Shown here: in pieces, positions 54,974 to 63,293 of the stretch
How positions within the stretch are numbered: position 1 is the first letter of the stretch
How the letters are laid out: each line of letters starts with the position of its first letter
Assembly (NCBI RefSeq): GCF_026248825.1
Contig: NZ_CP110973.1
Location: forward strand, 620,001-684,000
Origin: Larkinella insperata
GTDB taxonomy: Bacteria; Bacteroidota; Bacteroidia; Cytophagales; Spirosomataceae
Reading direction: 5' to 3'
DNA: 64,000 bases
The notes under the pieces: generated by a model
What the model was told of the DNA's origin: nothing
Database searches by the model: none
The model's input: the letters and a program-made list of their open reading frames with translations, nothing else
Translations under genes and position numbers: made by a program

Positions 54974-55050
54974 ATGAAGTGAAGCAGGTAGCGATAAATA
55001 CAGCGAGCTTTTCCTGCTCTTCTATCGTCTGATTTTTTGTTAGTTACAAC

Positions 55051-55587
55051 TTAATTCAGGAAATTCAACCGCAACTCGGCCAACTGAGTGCGGATTGAAG
55101 CATCTACCTGCTGGTCATCGATCCGGAGGATGTAACCACCGATTAATTTGGGATCGATTGTTTCTTCCAGTTCAATCTCCTTGCCGGTTGCCTTAGCAAC
55201 CAGAGCGGTGAATTCCTTACGCAGTTCCTCCGTCAGCGGCACCGTTGTTATCACCTGAACCTTTTGAATGCCTTTTAAGAAGTTATACTGCCGAATGAAT
55301 TCATCGGCGATAATATCCATAATGCCTTCCCGGTTTTTCTTCGTAATGATGTTGAAAATAGAGAAAGACAAAGGATCAACCCGGCTTTCGAATATCGCCC
55401 GCAAAACGGCCAGCTTCTTTTCGTGCCGCAGAATGGGGCTTTTCAGGGCCAGCATCAGGTCTCGGTTCTTGGTGACCACGTCCCTGAAGAAAGCCATATC
55501 TTTATAGACCTCTTCAACCTTGTCCTTTTCCTGGGCCAGATCGATCAGGGATTTAGCGTATCGAAATGCAACTGTAGATTCTGCCAT
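55051..55587 (-). CDS. atpH: ATP synthase F1 subunit delta
   Basis: The 178-residue protein has the OSCP/delta pattern: an N-terminal helical domain starting STVAFRYAKSLIDLAQEKDK and a C-terminal domain with DPKLIGGYILRIDDQQVDAS. It links the F1 head to the b stalk. It is the last gene of the atpB-E-F-H block here; alpha and gamma genes, which often follow, are absent. An inverted repeat sits in the 84-bp gap after atpF. Confidence 0.95.
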   Translation of the reverse strand: MAESTVAFRYAKSLIDLAQEKDKVEEVYKDMAFFRDVVTKNRDLMLALKSPILRHEKKLAVLRAIFESRVDPLSFSIFNIITKKNREGIMDIIADEFIRQYNFLKGIQKVQVITTVPLTEELRKEFTALVAKATGKEIELEETIDPKLIGGYILRIDDQQVDASIRTQLAELRLNFLN

Positions 55588-55612
55588 CTTAAGAGAGATG
55601 AGTCAAGAGTTA

Positions 55613-55653
55613 AGCGTTAAGAGTTAAAAAGGCGTTGCCCAACACTTAACGCT
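55613..55653 (-). repeat. Inverted repeat between atpF and atpH
   Basis: AGCGTTAAG (55613-55621) and CTTAACGCT (55645-55653) are perfect 9-bp arms, embedded in a run of related TTAAG/CTTAA words. It lies within the operon, so it is more likely a processing or stability element than a terminator. Confidence 0.5.
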
Positions 55654-55671
55654 CAATTCATAATTCTTAAC

Positions 55672-56166
55672 TTAATTTAGTCTTGAGTCAGCGACCAGAC
55701 TTTTAACCAATTCTTCCTGCGATTTTTTGTCGCTCAATTCCTTGCGGAGAACTTTCTCTGCAATACTCAGCGACAGATCAATCACCTCACGCTTCACCTC
55801 AGCCACCATGGCCTGACGTTCGGATTGCAGTTCTTCGCGGGCTTTCTCGATGATCCGTTTGCCCTCTTCCGTTGCCCTGTTTTGAGCTTCAGATACAACG
55901 CGGTCAGCGGTTTCTTTTGCACCCCGCAGAATAGCATCGCGTTCAGCGCGGGCTTCGGCCAGCAACTTCTGGTTGTCGGCTTGCAGTTTGGCCATTTCGA
56001 CGCGGGTCTTCTCGGCCATGTCCAAAGCACTTTGAATGTCGTGCTCGCGCTCTTTCAAACTCTGCGTGATGGGCTTCCAGGCAAATCGGGACAGCAGAAA
56101 GAACAACAGTAAAAAGACAACTAACTGCCAGAAGAGAAGGCCAATGTCGGGGGTAAGTAAGTCCAT
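55672..56166 (-). CDS. atpF: ATP synthase F0 subunit b
   Basis: The 164-residue protein has one N-terminal membrane helix (about 5-27, LLFWQLVVFLLLFFLLSRFAW) and a long charged coiled coil (about 35-150), the peripheral stalk that holds F1 against F0. The length and pattern are typical. It lies between the c-subunit gene (176-bp gap with a hairpin) and delta. Confidence 0.96.
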   Translation of the reverse strand: MDLLTPDIGLLFWQLVVFLLLFFLLSRFAWKPITQSLKEREHDIQSALDMAEKTRVEMAKLQADNQKLLAEARAERDAILRGAKETADRVVSEAQNRATEEGKRIIEKAREELQSERQAMVAEVKREVIDLSLSIAEKVLRKELSDKKSQEELVKSLVADSRLN

Positions 56167-56235
56167 TGAGGTAAAAAACTAAGCTATGTTTTGCAACGTT
56201 TAAGGTCAATCTTTCGCCTTGTAAGCTATAGATAG

Positions 56236-56265
56236 CCCGCCAGCTGGCTAGCCCAAACTGGCGGG
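56236..56265. repeat. Hairpin between atpE and atpF
   Basis: CCCGCCAG (56236-56243) and CTGGCGGG (56258-56265) form a perfect 8-bp stem in the 176-bp gap between the c and b genes. The T run (56266-56269) is on the plus side, wrong for termination of the minus-strand operon. It may protect or process the c-subunit message. Confidence 0.5.
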
Positions 56266-56342
56266 TTTTCTAATGAGATCGAGTGTTGACGTCGGTGCCT
56301 AATGCAACCAACCACTCTACTTGCCTCTATTCAACGCTGTTT

Positions 56343-56615
56343 TTACAGGTTGAACGAAATGAGCAGACAGATAACCGCAGCAAACAGGGCCACGGCCTCA
56401 ATCAGAGCTGCGATGATCAGCATGGCGGTTTGGATCCGTCCAGCCGCTTCCGGCTGACGAGCAATACCTTCCATTGCGCTACCACCGATACGGCCGATAC
56501 CCAGACCAGCACCGATAGCAGCCAGACCAGCACCTAAACCAGCACCGATAGCGATTAATCCTGAGCCACCTTCAGCAGCCGCTTGTAACAAAATTGATAG
56601 CAGTGTAGCTAACAT
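56343..56615 (-). CDS. atpE: ATP synthase F0 subunit c
   Basis: The 90-residue proteolipid has two membrane helices, a Gly/Ala-rich first helix (GAGLGAGLAAIGAGLGIGRIGG) and the RQPE loop (53-56). The ion-binding carboxylate is Glu73 in ALIEAVAL. The Gln and Ser/Thr residues that mark Na+-type c rings are not present at the expected places, so proton coupling is likely. The c ring needs many copies per complex, and hairpins lie on its downstream side. Confidence 0.96.
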   Translation of the reverse strand: MLATLLSILLQAAAEGGSGLIAIGAGLGAGLAAIGAGLGIGRIGGSAMEGIARQPEAAGRIQTAMLIIAALIEAVALFAAVICLLISFNL

Positions 56616-56655
56616 GTGTGAAAGAAACGATTTATATAAAACAAAAGATTGCTAA

Positions 56656-57753
56656 TTAATGATGCGGCTCCACGCCCGCTTCCAGGCCCGAACCACCACC
56701 GTGATGGTGTTCTTCTACGGCACTACCGATGTACATGGCCGACAGCAGCGTGAAGATAAACGATTGCAGGAAGGCTACCAGTAACTCAATCAGGTTCATG
56801 AAGATGGTAAACGGAGCAACAATTAAACTAACTCCCCAACCCGTTCCGGCACCGCCCAGATTCCTCGCGATAAAGATCAGGCCCAACAAGCTCAGGATAA
56901 TGATGTGACCGGCTGTGATGTTGGCAAACAACCGGATCATCAGCGAAATCGGTTTTACGATAATCCCAACAATTTCCACAGGAACGATAACCGGCAAAAG
57001 TGGCAGCGGAACCCCGGTAGGTTTTACAATGTGTCCCCAGTAGTGCTTGTTACCGCTGAAGTTGGTAATCAGGGCGGTAATAACCGCCAGCACCATCGTA
57101 ACCGTGATGTTACCCGTCAGGTTGGCCGCGCCCGGCAACAGACCCAGCAGGTTGTTGACCAGGATAAAGAAAAACAGGGTCAGTAGGTAAGGCAGATACC
57201 GCTCGTATTTCGGACCCAGGTTGGGCTTTGCAATTTCATCCCGAACAAACAGGATAATGGGTTCCAGGAAAGACTGGATTCCCGAGGGAGCCTTGCCTTT
57301 ATTTTTCTCATAGCCGCTACGAACCGAGAAAAACACCGTAATCAGAATGATGGCACTCAACAGCAGAGAAGCCACATTCTTGGTGATGGAGAAATTATAG
57401 AGGTGAGCCGAATGATCCTCTTTGCCGTCCGCTGTCACCCGGTGAATCTTTCCGTGTTCAAGCTTATAGTCGTTATATACTTCACCGTGGGCCAGTCTGG
57501 ACGAAGAGAAAACTTCCAGACCCCGATCGTTGCTGTAAAGTATAACGGGTAGAGGCAGGGTTAGGCCGTGGGCAAATTCCCAACCGTGATCATCTTTAAT
57601 GTGGTGCATTATCATATCACCTACATTGAACTCTTTTTCGCCTTCAGCAGCAGCGTGGGCGCTATGATCTTCATGCTGGGCATTGACAGCCACCAAAGCA
57701 CTCAGAAACAGGGCAATACTTAAAAATACTTTACGAATGAGGAGACGAAACAT
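56656..57753 (-). CDS. atpB: ATP synthase F0 subunit a, with His-rich N- and C-terminal ends
   Basis: The 365-residue a subunit is long: it has a signal-peptide-like start (about 1-25), a periplasmic extension to about residue 120, then the usual membrane helices with the essential Arg274 in SLMIRLFANITAGH. The extension has EDHSAH twice (28-33 and 112-117), and the C-terminus is His-rich (EEHHHGGGSG and EPHH). Signal-like extensions are usual in Bacteroidota a subunits; whether the His clusters bind metal is unknown. It lies 20 bp downstream of a small membrane gene. Confidence 0.95.
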   Translation of the reverse strand: MFRLLIRKVFLSIALFLSALVAVNAQHEDHSAHAAAEGEKEFNVGDMIMHHIKDDHGWEFAHGLTLPLPVILYSNDRGLEVFSSSRLAHGEVYNDYKLEHGKIHRVTADGKEDHSAHLYNFSITKNVASLLLSAIILITVFFSVRSGYEKNKGKAPSGIQSFLEPIILFVRDEIAKPNLGPKYERYLPYLLTLFFFILVNNLLGLLPGAANLTGNITVTMVLAVITALITNFSGNKHYWGHIVKPTGVPLPLLPVIVPVEIVGIIVKPISLMIRLFANITAGHIIILSLLGLIFIARNLGGAGTGWGVSLIVAPFTIFMNLIELLVAFLQSFIFTLLSAMYIGSAVEEHHHGGGSGLEAGVEPHH

Positions 57754-57772
57754 ATGAAGTGGATGGCATATA

Positions 57773-58135
57773 TCACAAATCGCGTCGCAAGTTACGATTC
57801 AAAATGTAGATTTCAAAGGCCGTATAAAATATATATAATGCAAGAAAGTCCAGAACAAACAGCTTCTTCGCGCCAACGCCCTGCCAGAGAAAGACGCCGA
57901 CAAAGATGATGCATAAAACCAGCCGGGCCACAATCGACGCCATGTAAAACTCCACGAATTTTTCACGATTATTCTGAAAACCAATATCCATCAATCGGTG
58001 AAGCAGAAATGAGATGCACAGAAAAAAAATAAGCATGTATTTCCAGTGTGGATGCAGCCAGACGGCGGCTCCGTACTGCTCGGCTATAAAAAATACAATT
58101 GCCAGGAGGGCGGTAAACCCAATGCTTGGTAACAT
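57773..58135 (-). CDS. Small membrane protein of the ATP-synthase operon
   Basis: From ATG 58135 the 120-residue product has four predicted membrane helices (about 5-20, 32-47, 62-83 and 88-112). It lies between atpZ (1 bp gap) and atpB (19 bp), where other lineages carry an AtpI-like gene, and may have a similar role in assembling the c ring. I see no AtpI signature, so this is by position only. Confidence 0.8.
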   Translation of the reverse strand: MLPSIGFTALLAIVFFIAEQYGAAVWLHPHWKYMLIFFLCISFLLHRLMDIGFQNNREKFVEFYMASIVARLVLCIIFVGVFLWQGVGAKKLFVLDFLALYIFYTAFEIYILNRNLRRDL

Positions 58136-58136
58136 A

Positions 58137-58391
58137 CTAAGGTTGTTTGGGTAAACTACGGATAAACAGGTACAAGGATGAACCAATCGCAAATAGCGAC
58201 AACACCAGCGTCCAGATCGGTTTCTGGTTGCCCTGCCATTCATCCAGTTTTAAACCGCCCCAAACTCCCAGACCAATGGTAGCCAGCATCTGGAAACCAA
58301 TAGACGAGTACTGAATAAACGTATTAGCGCGTCGGGGATCTTCTTTAAACGGTTTTTTAGGTTCGTCGGAATTTGGCTGATCGGTTTCCAT
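58137..58391 (-). CDS. atpZ: AtpZ/AtpI-family protein, first gene of the ATP-synthase operon
   Basis: The 84-residue protein has two membrane helices (about 28-46 and 58-76) and the family layout of AtpZ: a charged N-terminal stretch, YSSIGFQMLATIGLGVWGGLKLDEW and a short C-terminus. It probably helps c-ring assembly or Mg2+ supply. It opens the minus-strand F0 block. The gene for the SprE/PorW-like lipoprotein is divergent, 157 bp away. Confidence 0.85.
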   Translation of the reverse strand: METDQPNSDEPKKPFKEDPRRANTFIQYSSIGFQMLATIGLGVWGGLKLDEWQGNQKPIWTLVLSLFAIGSSLYLFIRSLPKQP

Positions 58392-58462
58392 ATAGCCTGC
58401 CTTCTGTTTTTGATGGAAGTAATTTCGTATTTTTGTCTGAGTGGCACGTTTTTCGATACGGT

Positions 58463-58494
58463 TTTTACGCGAACGACGTTACTAAGTAGGTTTG
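58463..58494 (+). promoter_or_regulatory. Candidate promoter of the SprE/PorW-like gene
   Basis: TTTT (58463-58466), 20 bp, then TAGGTTTG (58487-58494) is an exact -7 match with a three-of-four -33 element. It is 54 bp before the ATG. Confidence 0.5.
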
Positions 58495-58548
58495 GTTTCG
58501 CGAAGGTAAAAAGCCTTTGGCCGGTTACCAAGAATCTCACTTTTTTCC

Positions 58549-60762
58549 ATGCAAGGCAGGTTTTTCAACCGATATATCTTTTGCCATTCCATTCCTGGCT
58601 GGTCGCGGACCCACCTTTTCTGGGTTGCCATGACGGTTTGGCTATGTGGCTGTTCACAATATAGCACCAAAAAATTACCGGTTGCCTACCATAATTTGAA
58701 CGCCCGCTTCAACGCTTACCTCATCGCCCGCGACCGACTCCGGGATGTGGAACGGTATCGACTCAAGACCTATCAGGAAAATTATAACCAGCCGCTGCCC
58801 ATTCTGTTGCCGCTCGATTCTACAAAATTAGAGCCGGTTAGGGCGCAGCTCGACGACGCCATCAAGAAAGCATCGCTGGTTGCCGAACGGCACCAGAACA
58901 GCAAGTGGCTCGACGACAGCTACATTCTCCTCGGCATGGCCCGTTTATACCGCCAGGACTACGGCAATGCCATAGAAGTTTTTAAGTACGTTAACACGAA
59001 AGGCGAAGGCGTGGACGAAAAACACGAAGCGCTGATTGGTCTGATGCGAACGTACATTGAAGTTGGAGATTACACGAACGGCTTAAACGTGGCCGAATAC
59101 CTGCGCGCTCAGCCGTTGAACACGATAAACACGAGGAATTATTACCTGACCAAAGCTTATCTGCACCAGAAAAGACAGGAATACGCCGTTTCGGCGGCCC
59201 TGCTGGATGCCACTTTTCCGCTCCTGAAAAAGGGCGAAACGACGGCCCGACTGCACCTGATCGCGGGTCAGATGTACGATCTGATCAAAAAGCCCGACCA
59301 GGCCCTGGAGCATTACCGGCAGGTATTGCGAAACAGCCCGAATTACGAACAATCCTTTTACGCGACTATTTATTCTATTCAGGGGGGCAGAACCAGTAGC
59401 GAACGGTTTAGCCGAATGCTGAACGACCGCAAGAATAACGACCTGCGCGACAAGATTTATTATACGATGGGTTTGCTGGAAGCCCGCAACCAACGCTACC
59501 CCAAAGCCATCGAATACTGGAAAAAGTCGATTAAGGAAACGACCACCAACACCAGCCAGATTCCCTATACCTATCAGGAAATGGGCCGGGTGTATTTTGA
59601 GAATCTGCAGGATTTTCCGACCGCCAAAGCCTATTTCGACAGTGCCCTGGCCCTCTTGCCCCAGCAGTCGGCCGATTACCGGGCTCTGGCCGATCGGAAA
59701 GTTTCCCTGGATGATTTGGTGGAGCAGCAGCAGACCATTCAGGTAGAGGACAGTTTGCAACGGCTCGCCCAACTGAATCCGGCGGCTTTGGACCGCAAGC
59801 TGGATCAGGTTATCGATCTGAAGCTGAAACAACAGCAGGACATGATCGCCCAGGCACAGGCCCTGGCGGCTCAGGCGGCTAACCGCCCCGCAACGACCTC
59901 AGACATCCCGGCCGATCAGCGGTGGGTATTGTACAATCCGATCCTTGTTACGCAAGGACGGGCGGAGTTCAACCAGAAGTGGGGTAACCGGCCGCTGGAA
60001 GACAACTGGCGACGGATTCAGAAAGAAACGGCCGCTCAGGCGCTGGCCGAACCCGCCCCGCAGACCGGTTCGTTACCCAATGCTCCCCTTTCCGATGGTA
60101 CCAACAGTACGCTGACTACCTTGTCGGAATCGGAGCGGAGAGCGCAGAAAGACGCTCTGTACGCCAGTCTTCCCTTAACGCCTGAAGCGTTGAAGCAGTC
60201 TAACCAACGGCTGGAAGAAGCGTATTACCGGCTGGGTAAGTTGTATAAATTTCAGTTTAACCAGCCCGACCAGGCCATTCCGACGTTTGAAACATTGCTG
60301 AGCCGGTATCCGAACACACCTGTCAAACCGGAAGTTTACTACCTGTTGATGCTTTCGAACGACCAGTTGAATCGCCCGTCAAGCTGGAAGGAAAAATTGC
60401 TGGCCGAATTTCCGACCTCCTCGTATGCCCGCCAGGTTGGAAAGGGTACAAACGAAACGCACACGGCTACCGGCGAAAGTGAGGCTCAGCGAACCTACAC
60501 GCAGGTTTACAACCTGTATAAAGCCAACAATTTAAGCGAAGCCCTGAGCCGGGCCGAAGCCTCCATGAGTGCCCTGACAGGCAGCCTGATTGAAGATAAA
60601 ATGGCCGTTTTGCGGGTCATTCTAATTGGAAAAGTCCGGGGGGTTGAGCCCTACCGTCAGGCCCTGATTGAGTTCATCCGCGATTACCCGACCAGCCCAT
60701 TGCTTCCGAAAGTGAAAGAAATGCAGGTAGCCGCCGAGCAACCTACCGCCAAACGAAAATAG
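58549..60762 (+). CDS. TPR lipoprotein, SprE/PorW-like (type IX secretion/gliding)
   Basis: The 737-residue product has a lipobox LCGC with Cys35 and a chain of TPR-like helical repeats (about 110-620). The start after the Cys (STKKLPVAYHNLNARFNAYL) is the signature region of the SprE/PorW group, outer-membrane lipoproteins of type IX secretion. A low-complexity Gln/Ala-rich stretch lies at about 405-445. Other type IX genes are not in the window. The gene is followed 77 bp later by the PBP1A gene on the same strand. Confidence 0.85.
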   Translation: MQGRFFNRYIFCHSIPGWSRTHLFWVAMTVWLCGCSQYSTKKLPVAYHNLNARFNAYLIARDRLRDVERYRLKTYQENYNQPLPILLPLDSTKLEPVRAQLDDAIKKASLVAERHQNSKWLDDSYILLGMARLYRQDYGNAIEVFKYVNTKGEGVDEKHEALIGLMRTYIEVGDYTNGLNVAEYLRAQPLNTINTRNYYLTKAYLHQKRQEYAVSAALLDATFPLLKKGETTARLHLIAGQMYDLIKKPDQALEHYRQVLRNSPNYEQSFYATIYSIQGGRTSSERFSRMLNDRKNNDLRDKIYYTMGLLEARNQRYPKAIEYWKKSIKETTTNTSQIPYTYQEMGRVYFENLQDFPTAKAYFDSALALLPQQSADYRALADRKVSLDDLVEQQQTIQVEDSLQRLAQLNPAALDRKLDQVIDLKLKQQQDMIAQAQALAAQAANRPATTSDIPADQRWVLYNPILVTQGRAEFNQKWGNRPLEDNWRRIQKETAAQALAEPAPQTGSLPNAPLSDGTNSTLTTLSESERRAQKDALYASLPLTPEALKQSNQRLEEAYYRLGKLYKFQFNQPDQAIPTFETLLSRYPNTPVKPEVYYLLMLSNDQLNRPSSWKEKLLAEFPTSSYARQVGKGTNETHTATGESEAQRTYTQVYNLYKANNLSEALSRAEASMSALTGSLIEDKMAVLRVILIGKVRGVEPYRQALIEFIRDYPTSPLLPKVKEMQVAAEQPTAKRK

Positions 60763-60781
60763 CGTTTTTGGTTAAAATGCG

Positions 60782-60789
60782 TACTTTTG
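60782..60789 (+). promoter_or_regulatory. Candidate -7 promoter element of the PBP1A gene
   Basis: TACTTTTG at 60782-60789 is an exact TAnnTTTG match, 51 bp before the PBP1A ATG. No matching -33 TTTG is seen. Confidence 0.4.
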
Positions 60790-60839
60790 GCAAATGCGGA
60801 AGCGTTTCGTAATCTAAAGTTTAATTTCTTATTCTCTCT

Positions 60840-63194
60840 ATGTTTGAGCTACAACCGGGGTTGTATCGGCGCCTGATTGCAAGACTCTGGAAATGGACCC
60901 TGGCCGGTATTTTGCTGCTGGTTCTGTATATTGTTGCCGTTAGCTTTAACTTTCTGTGGCTGTTTGGCGGTATGCCCGGCCTGAAGGCCCTCGAAAACCC
61001 GCAGAGCTATCAGGCCTCCGAAATTTACACCGAAGACGGGGTGCTCCTCAGCAAGTATTACCTGGAAAACCGGACGCCCATCGAAATCTCCCAGGTTTCT
61101 CCCAACGTCATTTCGGCTCTGCTGGCCACCGAGGATGCCCGTTTCATGAAGCACTCCGGCATCGACGCCCGCAGTATTTTCCGGGCTGTCAACGGGGTTT
61201 TGACCGGCCGCAGCAGTTCGGGGGGCGGAAGCACCCTGACGCAGCAGGTTGCCAAAAACCTCTTTGAGACCCGTACCGAGAAGTTCCGCGGTCTGTTGGG
61301 CAAAATACCTTACGTGCGCGTGCTGATCGACAAAACCAAAGAGTGGATTCTGGCCGTGCGGCTGGAGCGCAACTACACCAAGCAGGAAATCCTGATGATG
61401 TACCTCAATACGGTATCGTTTGGCAACAACACCTTTGGCATCAAGACGGCGGCTAAAACCTATTTCAACAAAGAGCCCTGGCAACTGAACGTGGAGGAAG
61501 CGGCTCTGCTGGTGGGTATGCTTCAGAACCCTTCCCGCTTCAATCCGCGGCTCTACGAAGAACGCTCGCAGGTGCGCCGGAATGTGGTCCTGTTTCAGAT
61601 GCGGAAGTACGGCTTTCTGACCGATGATCAATTCAATACCTATAAGCAGAAACCGATCAGCCTGGACTTCAACATTGAAAACCAGAACACGGGCCGGGCG
61701 GCTTACTTTCGTTCGGTGATCCGGGAGGATATTCAGAAGTGGCTGGACAACTACAACGAAACTCATCCCGAAGAGGAGCTAGATCTCTACACGAGCGGTC
61801 TGAAAATCCGGACCACCATCGATTCGCGGCTACAGAAGTACGCCGAAGAAGCCGTATATGAGCACATGCGCGAGCAGCAGCGGAAATTTTACGAACACTG
61901 GCGTGGGCGCAACCCGTGGGTGTTCAAGGCCAAAGACGGCAAATTCCGCGAGATTCCCGGTTTTGTTGAGCAGGCTGCCCGGCGTACCCCCCGCTACATT
62001 GCCCTGAAACGCGAATACGGCGATGATGAAAAGGCAATCTGGGCCGAAATGCGCAAACCCGTCAAGATGAAAGTGTTTGTGTACGGAGGCCGCCGGAATG
62101 AGAAGGACACCGTCATGAGTCCGCTCGATTCGATCAGGTATTACAAGCGGTTTCTGAACGTAGGCTTTATGTCGATGGACCCGCGCAACGGCCACGTCAA
62201 AGCCTGGGTGGGCGGTATCAACTTCAAGTACTTTAAGTTCGACCACGTTAAGCAGGCCAAGCGCCAGCCCGGATCGACCTTCAAACCGTTTGTTTACCTG
62301 ACGGCCATTGACAAAAACTTTCTAACGCCCTGTGATCGGGTTACCGACCAACCAGTGCGCTTCGAACCGTACGAAGACAACAACGGCCCACGGCCCTGGG
62401 TCCCACACAATTCCAACAACAAGTGGAGTTACCAGCCCCTGTCGCTGCGGCAGGCGCTGGGTCGTTCCATCAACTCCGTAAGCGCCCAGCTGATCAAGCA
62501 GGCCAAGTCGGCTTCCGTTGTCGAATACGCGCACAAACTGGGGATTGAGAGCGACCTGACGGCGAATCCTACCCTGTGTCTGGGCACCAGCGATGTATCG
62601 GTATACGAAATGGTGGCGGCCTACTGCACCTTTGCCAACGCCGGTTATCGGGTAAAACCGTTGACGGTTCTGGAAATAAGGGACAAAAACGGCAATCTGC
62701 TGACGAGCTTCTTTGCCGAAAACAAGCTGGTGATTAACGCCAATACAGCGTATCAAATGCTGTATCTGATGCGGGGGGCCGTAGAAGACGCCGATGGTAC
62801 GTCGCAGCGGCTCAGGACCCAGTACAAACTGATGGAAGGTGGCAATGAAATTGCGGCCAAAACCGGGACGACCTCCAGTTACTCGGATGGCTGGTTCATG
62901 GGCATGACGCAGAATCTGGTGTCGGGCCTGTGGGTGGGTGGCGATGAGCGGAGTATTCACTTCCGGGATATGGCCCTGGGCCAGGGAGCTCGGGTGGCGA
63001 TGCCGGCCTGGGGCATGTACATGCAGAAAGTGTACACGGACCCTTCCCTGAAACGCTCCTACCCCCGCGTTCCGTTCCGGAAACCCGATGGGTTTAATCT
63101 TTCGCTCGATTGCAGCGGGTATGCCATCGACTCCAGCCAGCGCTACATTCCGCCCAAAGTGGTGGAGTCGGAAGAAGAGGAAATTTTGAATTAG
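60840..63194 (+). CDS. mrcA: Penicillin-binding protein 1A (bifunctional)
   Basis: The 784-residue class A PBP has one membrane helix (about 17-41), a glycosyltransferase domain with catalytic Glu98 in TEDARFMKHSG, and a transpeptidase domain with STFK (Ser479 to Lys482), SIN (543-545) and KTG (674-676). It makes and cross-links peptidoglycan. An insertion of about 100 residues (about 335-435) between the domains is rich in charged and aromatic residues. The C-terminal tail (ESEEEEILN) is short and acidic. Confidence 0.96.
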   Translation: MFELQPGLYRRLIARLWKWTLAGILLLVLYIVAVSFNFLWLFGGMPGLKALENPQSYQASEIYTEDGVLLSKYYLENRTPIEISQVSPNVISALLATEDARFMKHSGIDARSIFRAVNGVLTGRSSSGGGSTLTQQVAKNLFETRTEKFRGLLGKIPYVRVLIDKTKEWILAVRLERNYTKQEILMMYLNTVSFGNNTFGIKTAAKTYFNKEPWQLNVEEAALLVGMLQNPSRFNPRLYEERSQVRRNVVLFQMRKYGFLTDDQFNTYKQKPISLDFNIENQNTGRAAYFRSVIREDIQKWLDNYNETHPEEELDLYTSGLKIRTTIDSRLQKYAEEAVYEHMREQQRKFYEHWRGRNPWVFKAKDGKFREIPGFVEQAARRTPRYIALKREYGDDEKAIWAEMRKPVKMKVFVYGGRRNEKDTVMSPLDSIRYYKRFLNVGFMSMDPRNGHVKAWVGGINFKYFKFDHVKQAKRQPGSTFKPFVYLTAIDKNFLTPCDRVTDQPVRFEPYEDNNGPRPWVPHNSNNKWSYQPLSLRQALGRSINSVSAQLIKQAKSASVVEYAHKLGIESDLTANPTLCLGTSDVSVYEMVAAYCTFANAGYRVKPLTVLEIRDKNGNLLTSFFAENKLVINANTAYQMLYLMRGAVEDADGTSQRLRTQYKLMEGGNEIAAKTGTTSSYSDGWFMGMTQNLVSGLWVGGDERSIHFRDMALGQGARVAMPAWGMYMQKVYTDPSLKRSYPRVPFRKPDGFNLSLDCSGYAIDSSQRYIPPKVVESEEEEILN

Positions 63195-63293
63195 AAAATA
63201 GAAAAAAAGTGAGGTAGAAGGTGAGGTACGCTCACACGTCTATTATTTTATATTTTAGCCTTTTGTCTCACTTCTTTTCTTGTTTTCCGTTCA

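Noticed and set aside
59800..59890. Gln/Ala-rich stretch in the SprE/PorW-like gene looked like a DNA repeat
   Set aside because: It is a coding low-complexity segment in frame, not an exact nucleotide repeat.
60849..61766. 305-codon frame on the minus strand opposite the PBP1A gene
   Set aside because: Shadow of a well-supported penicillin-binding protein, with no domain signature of its own.
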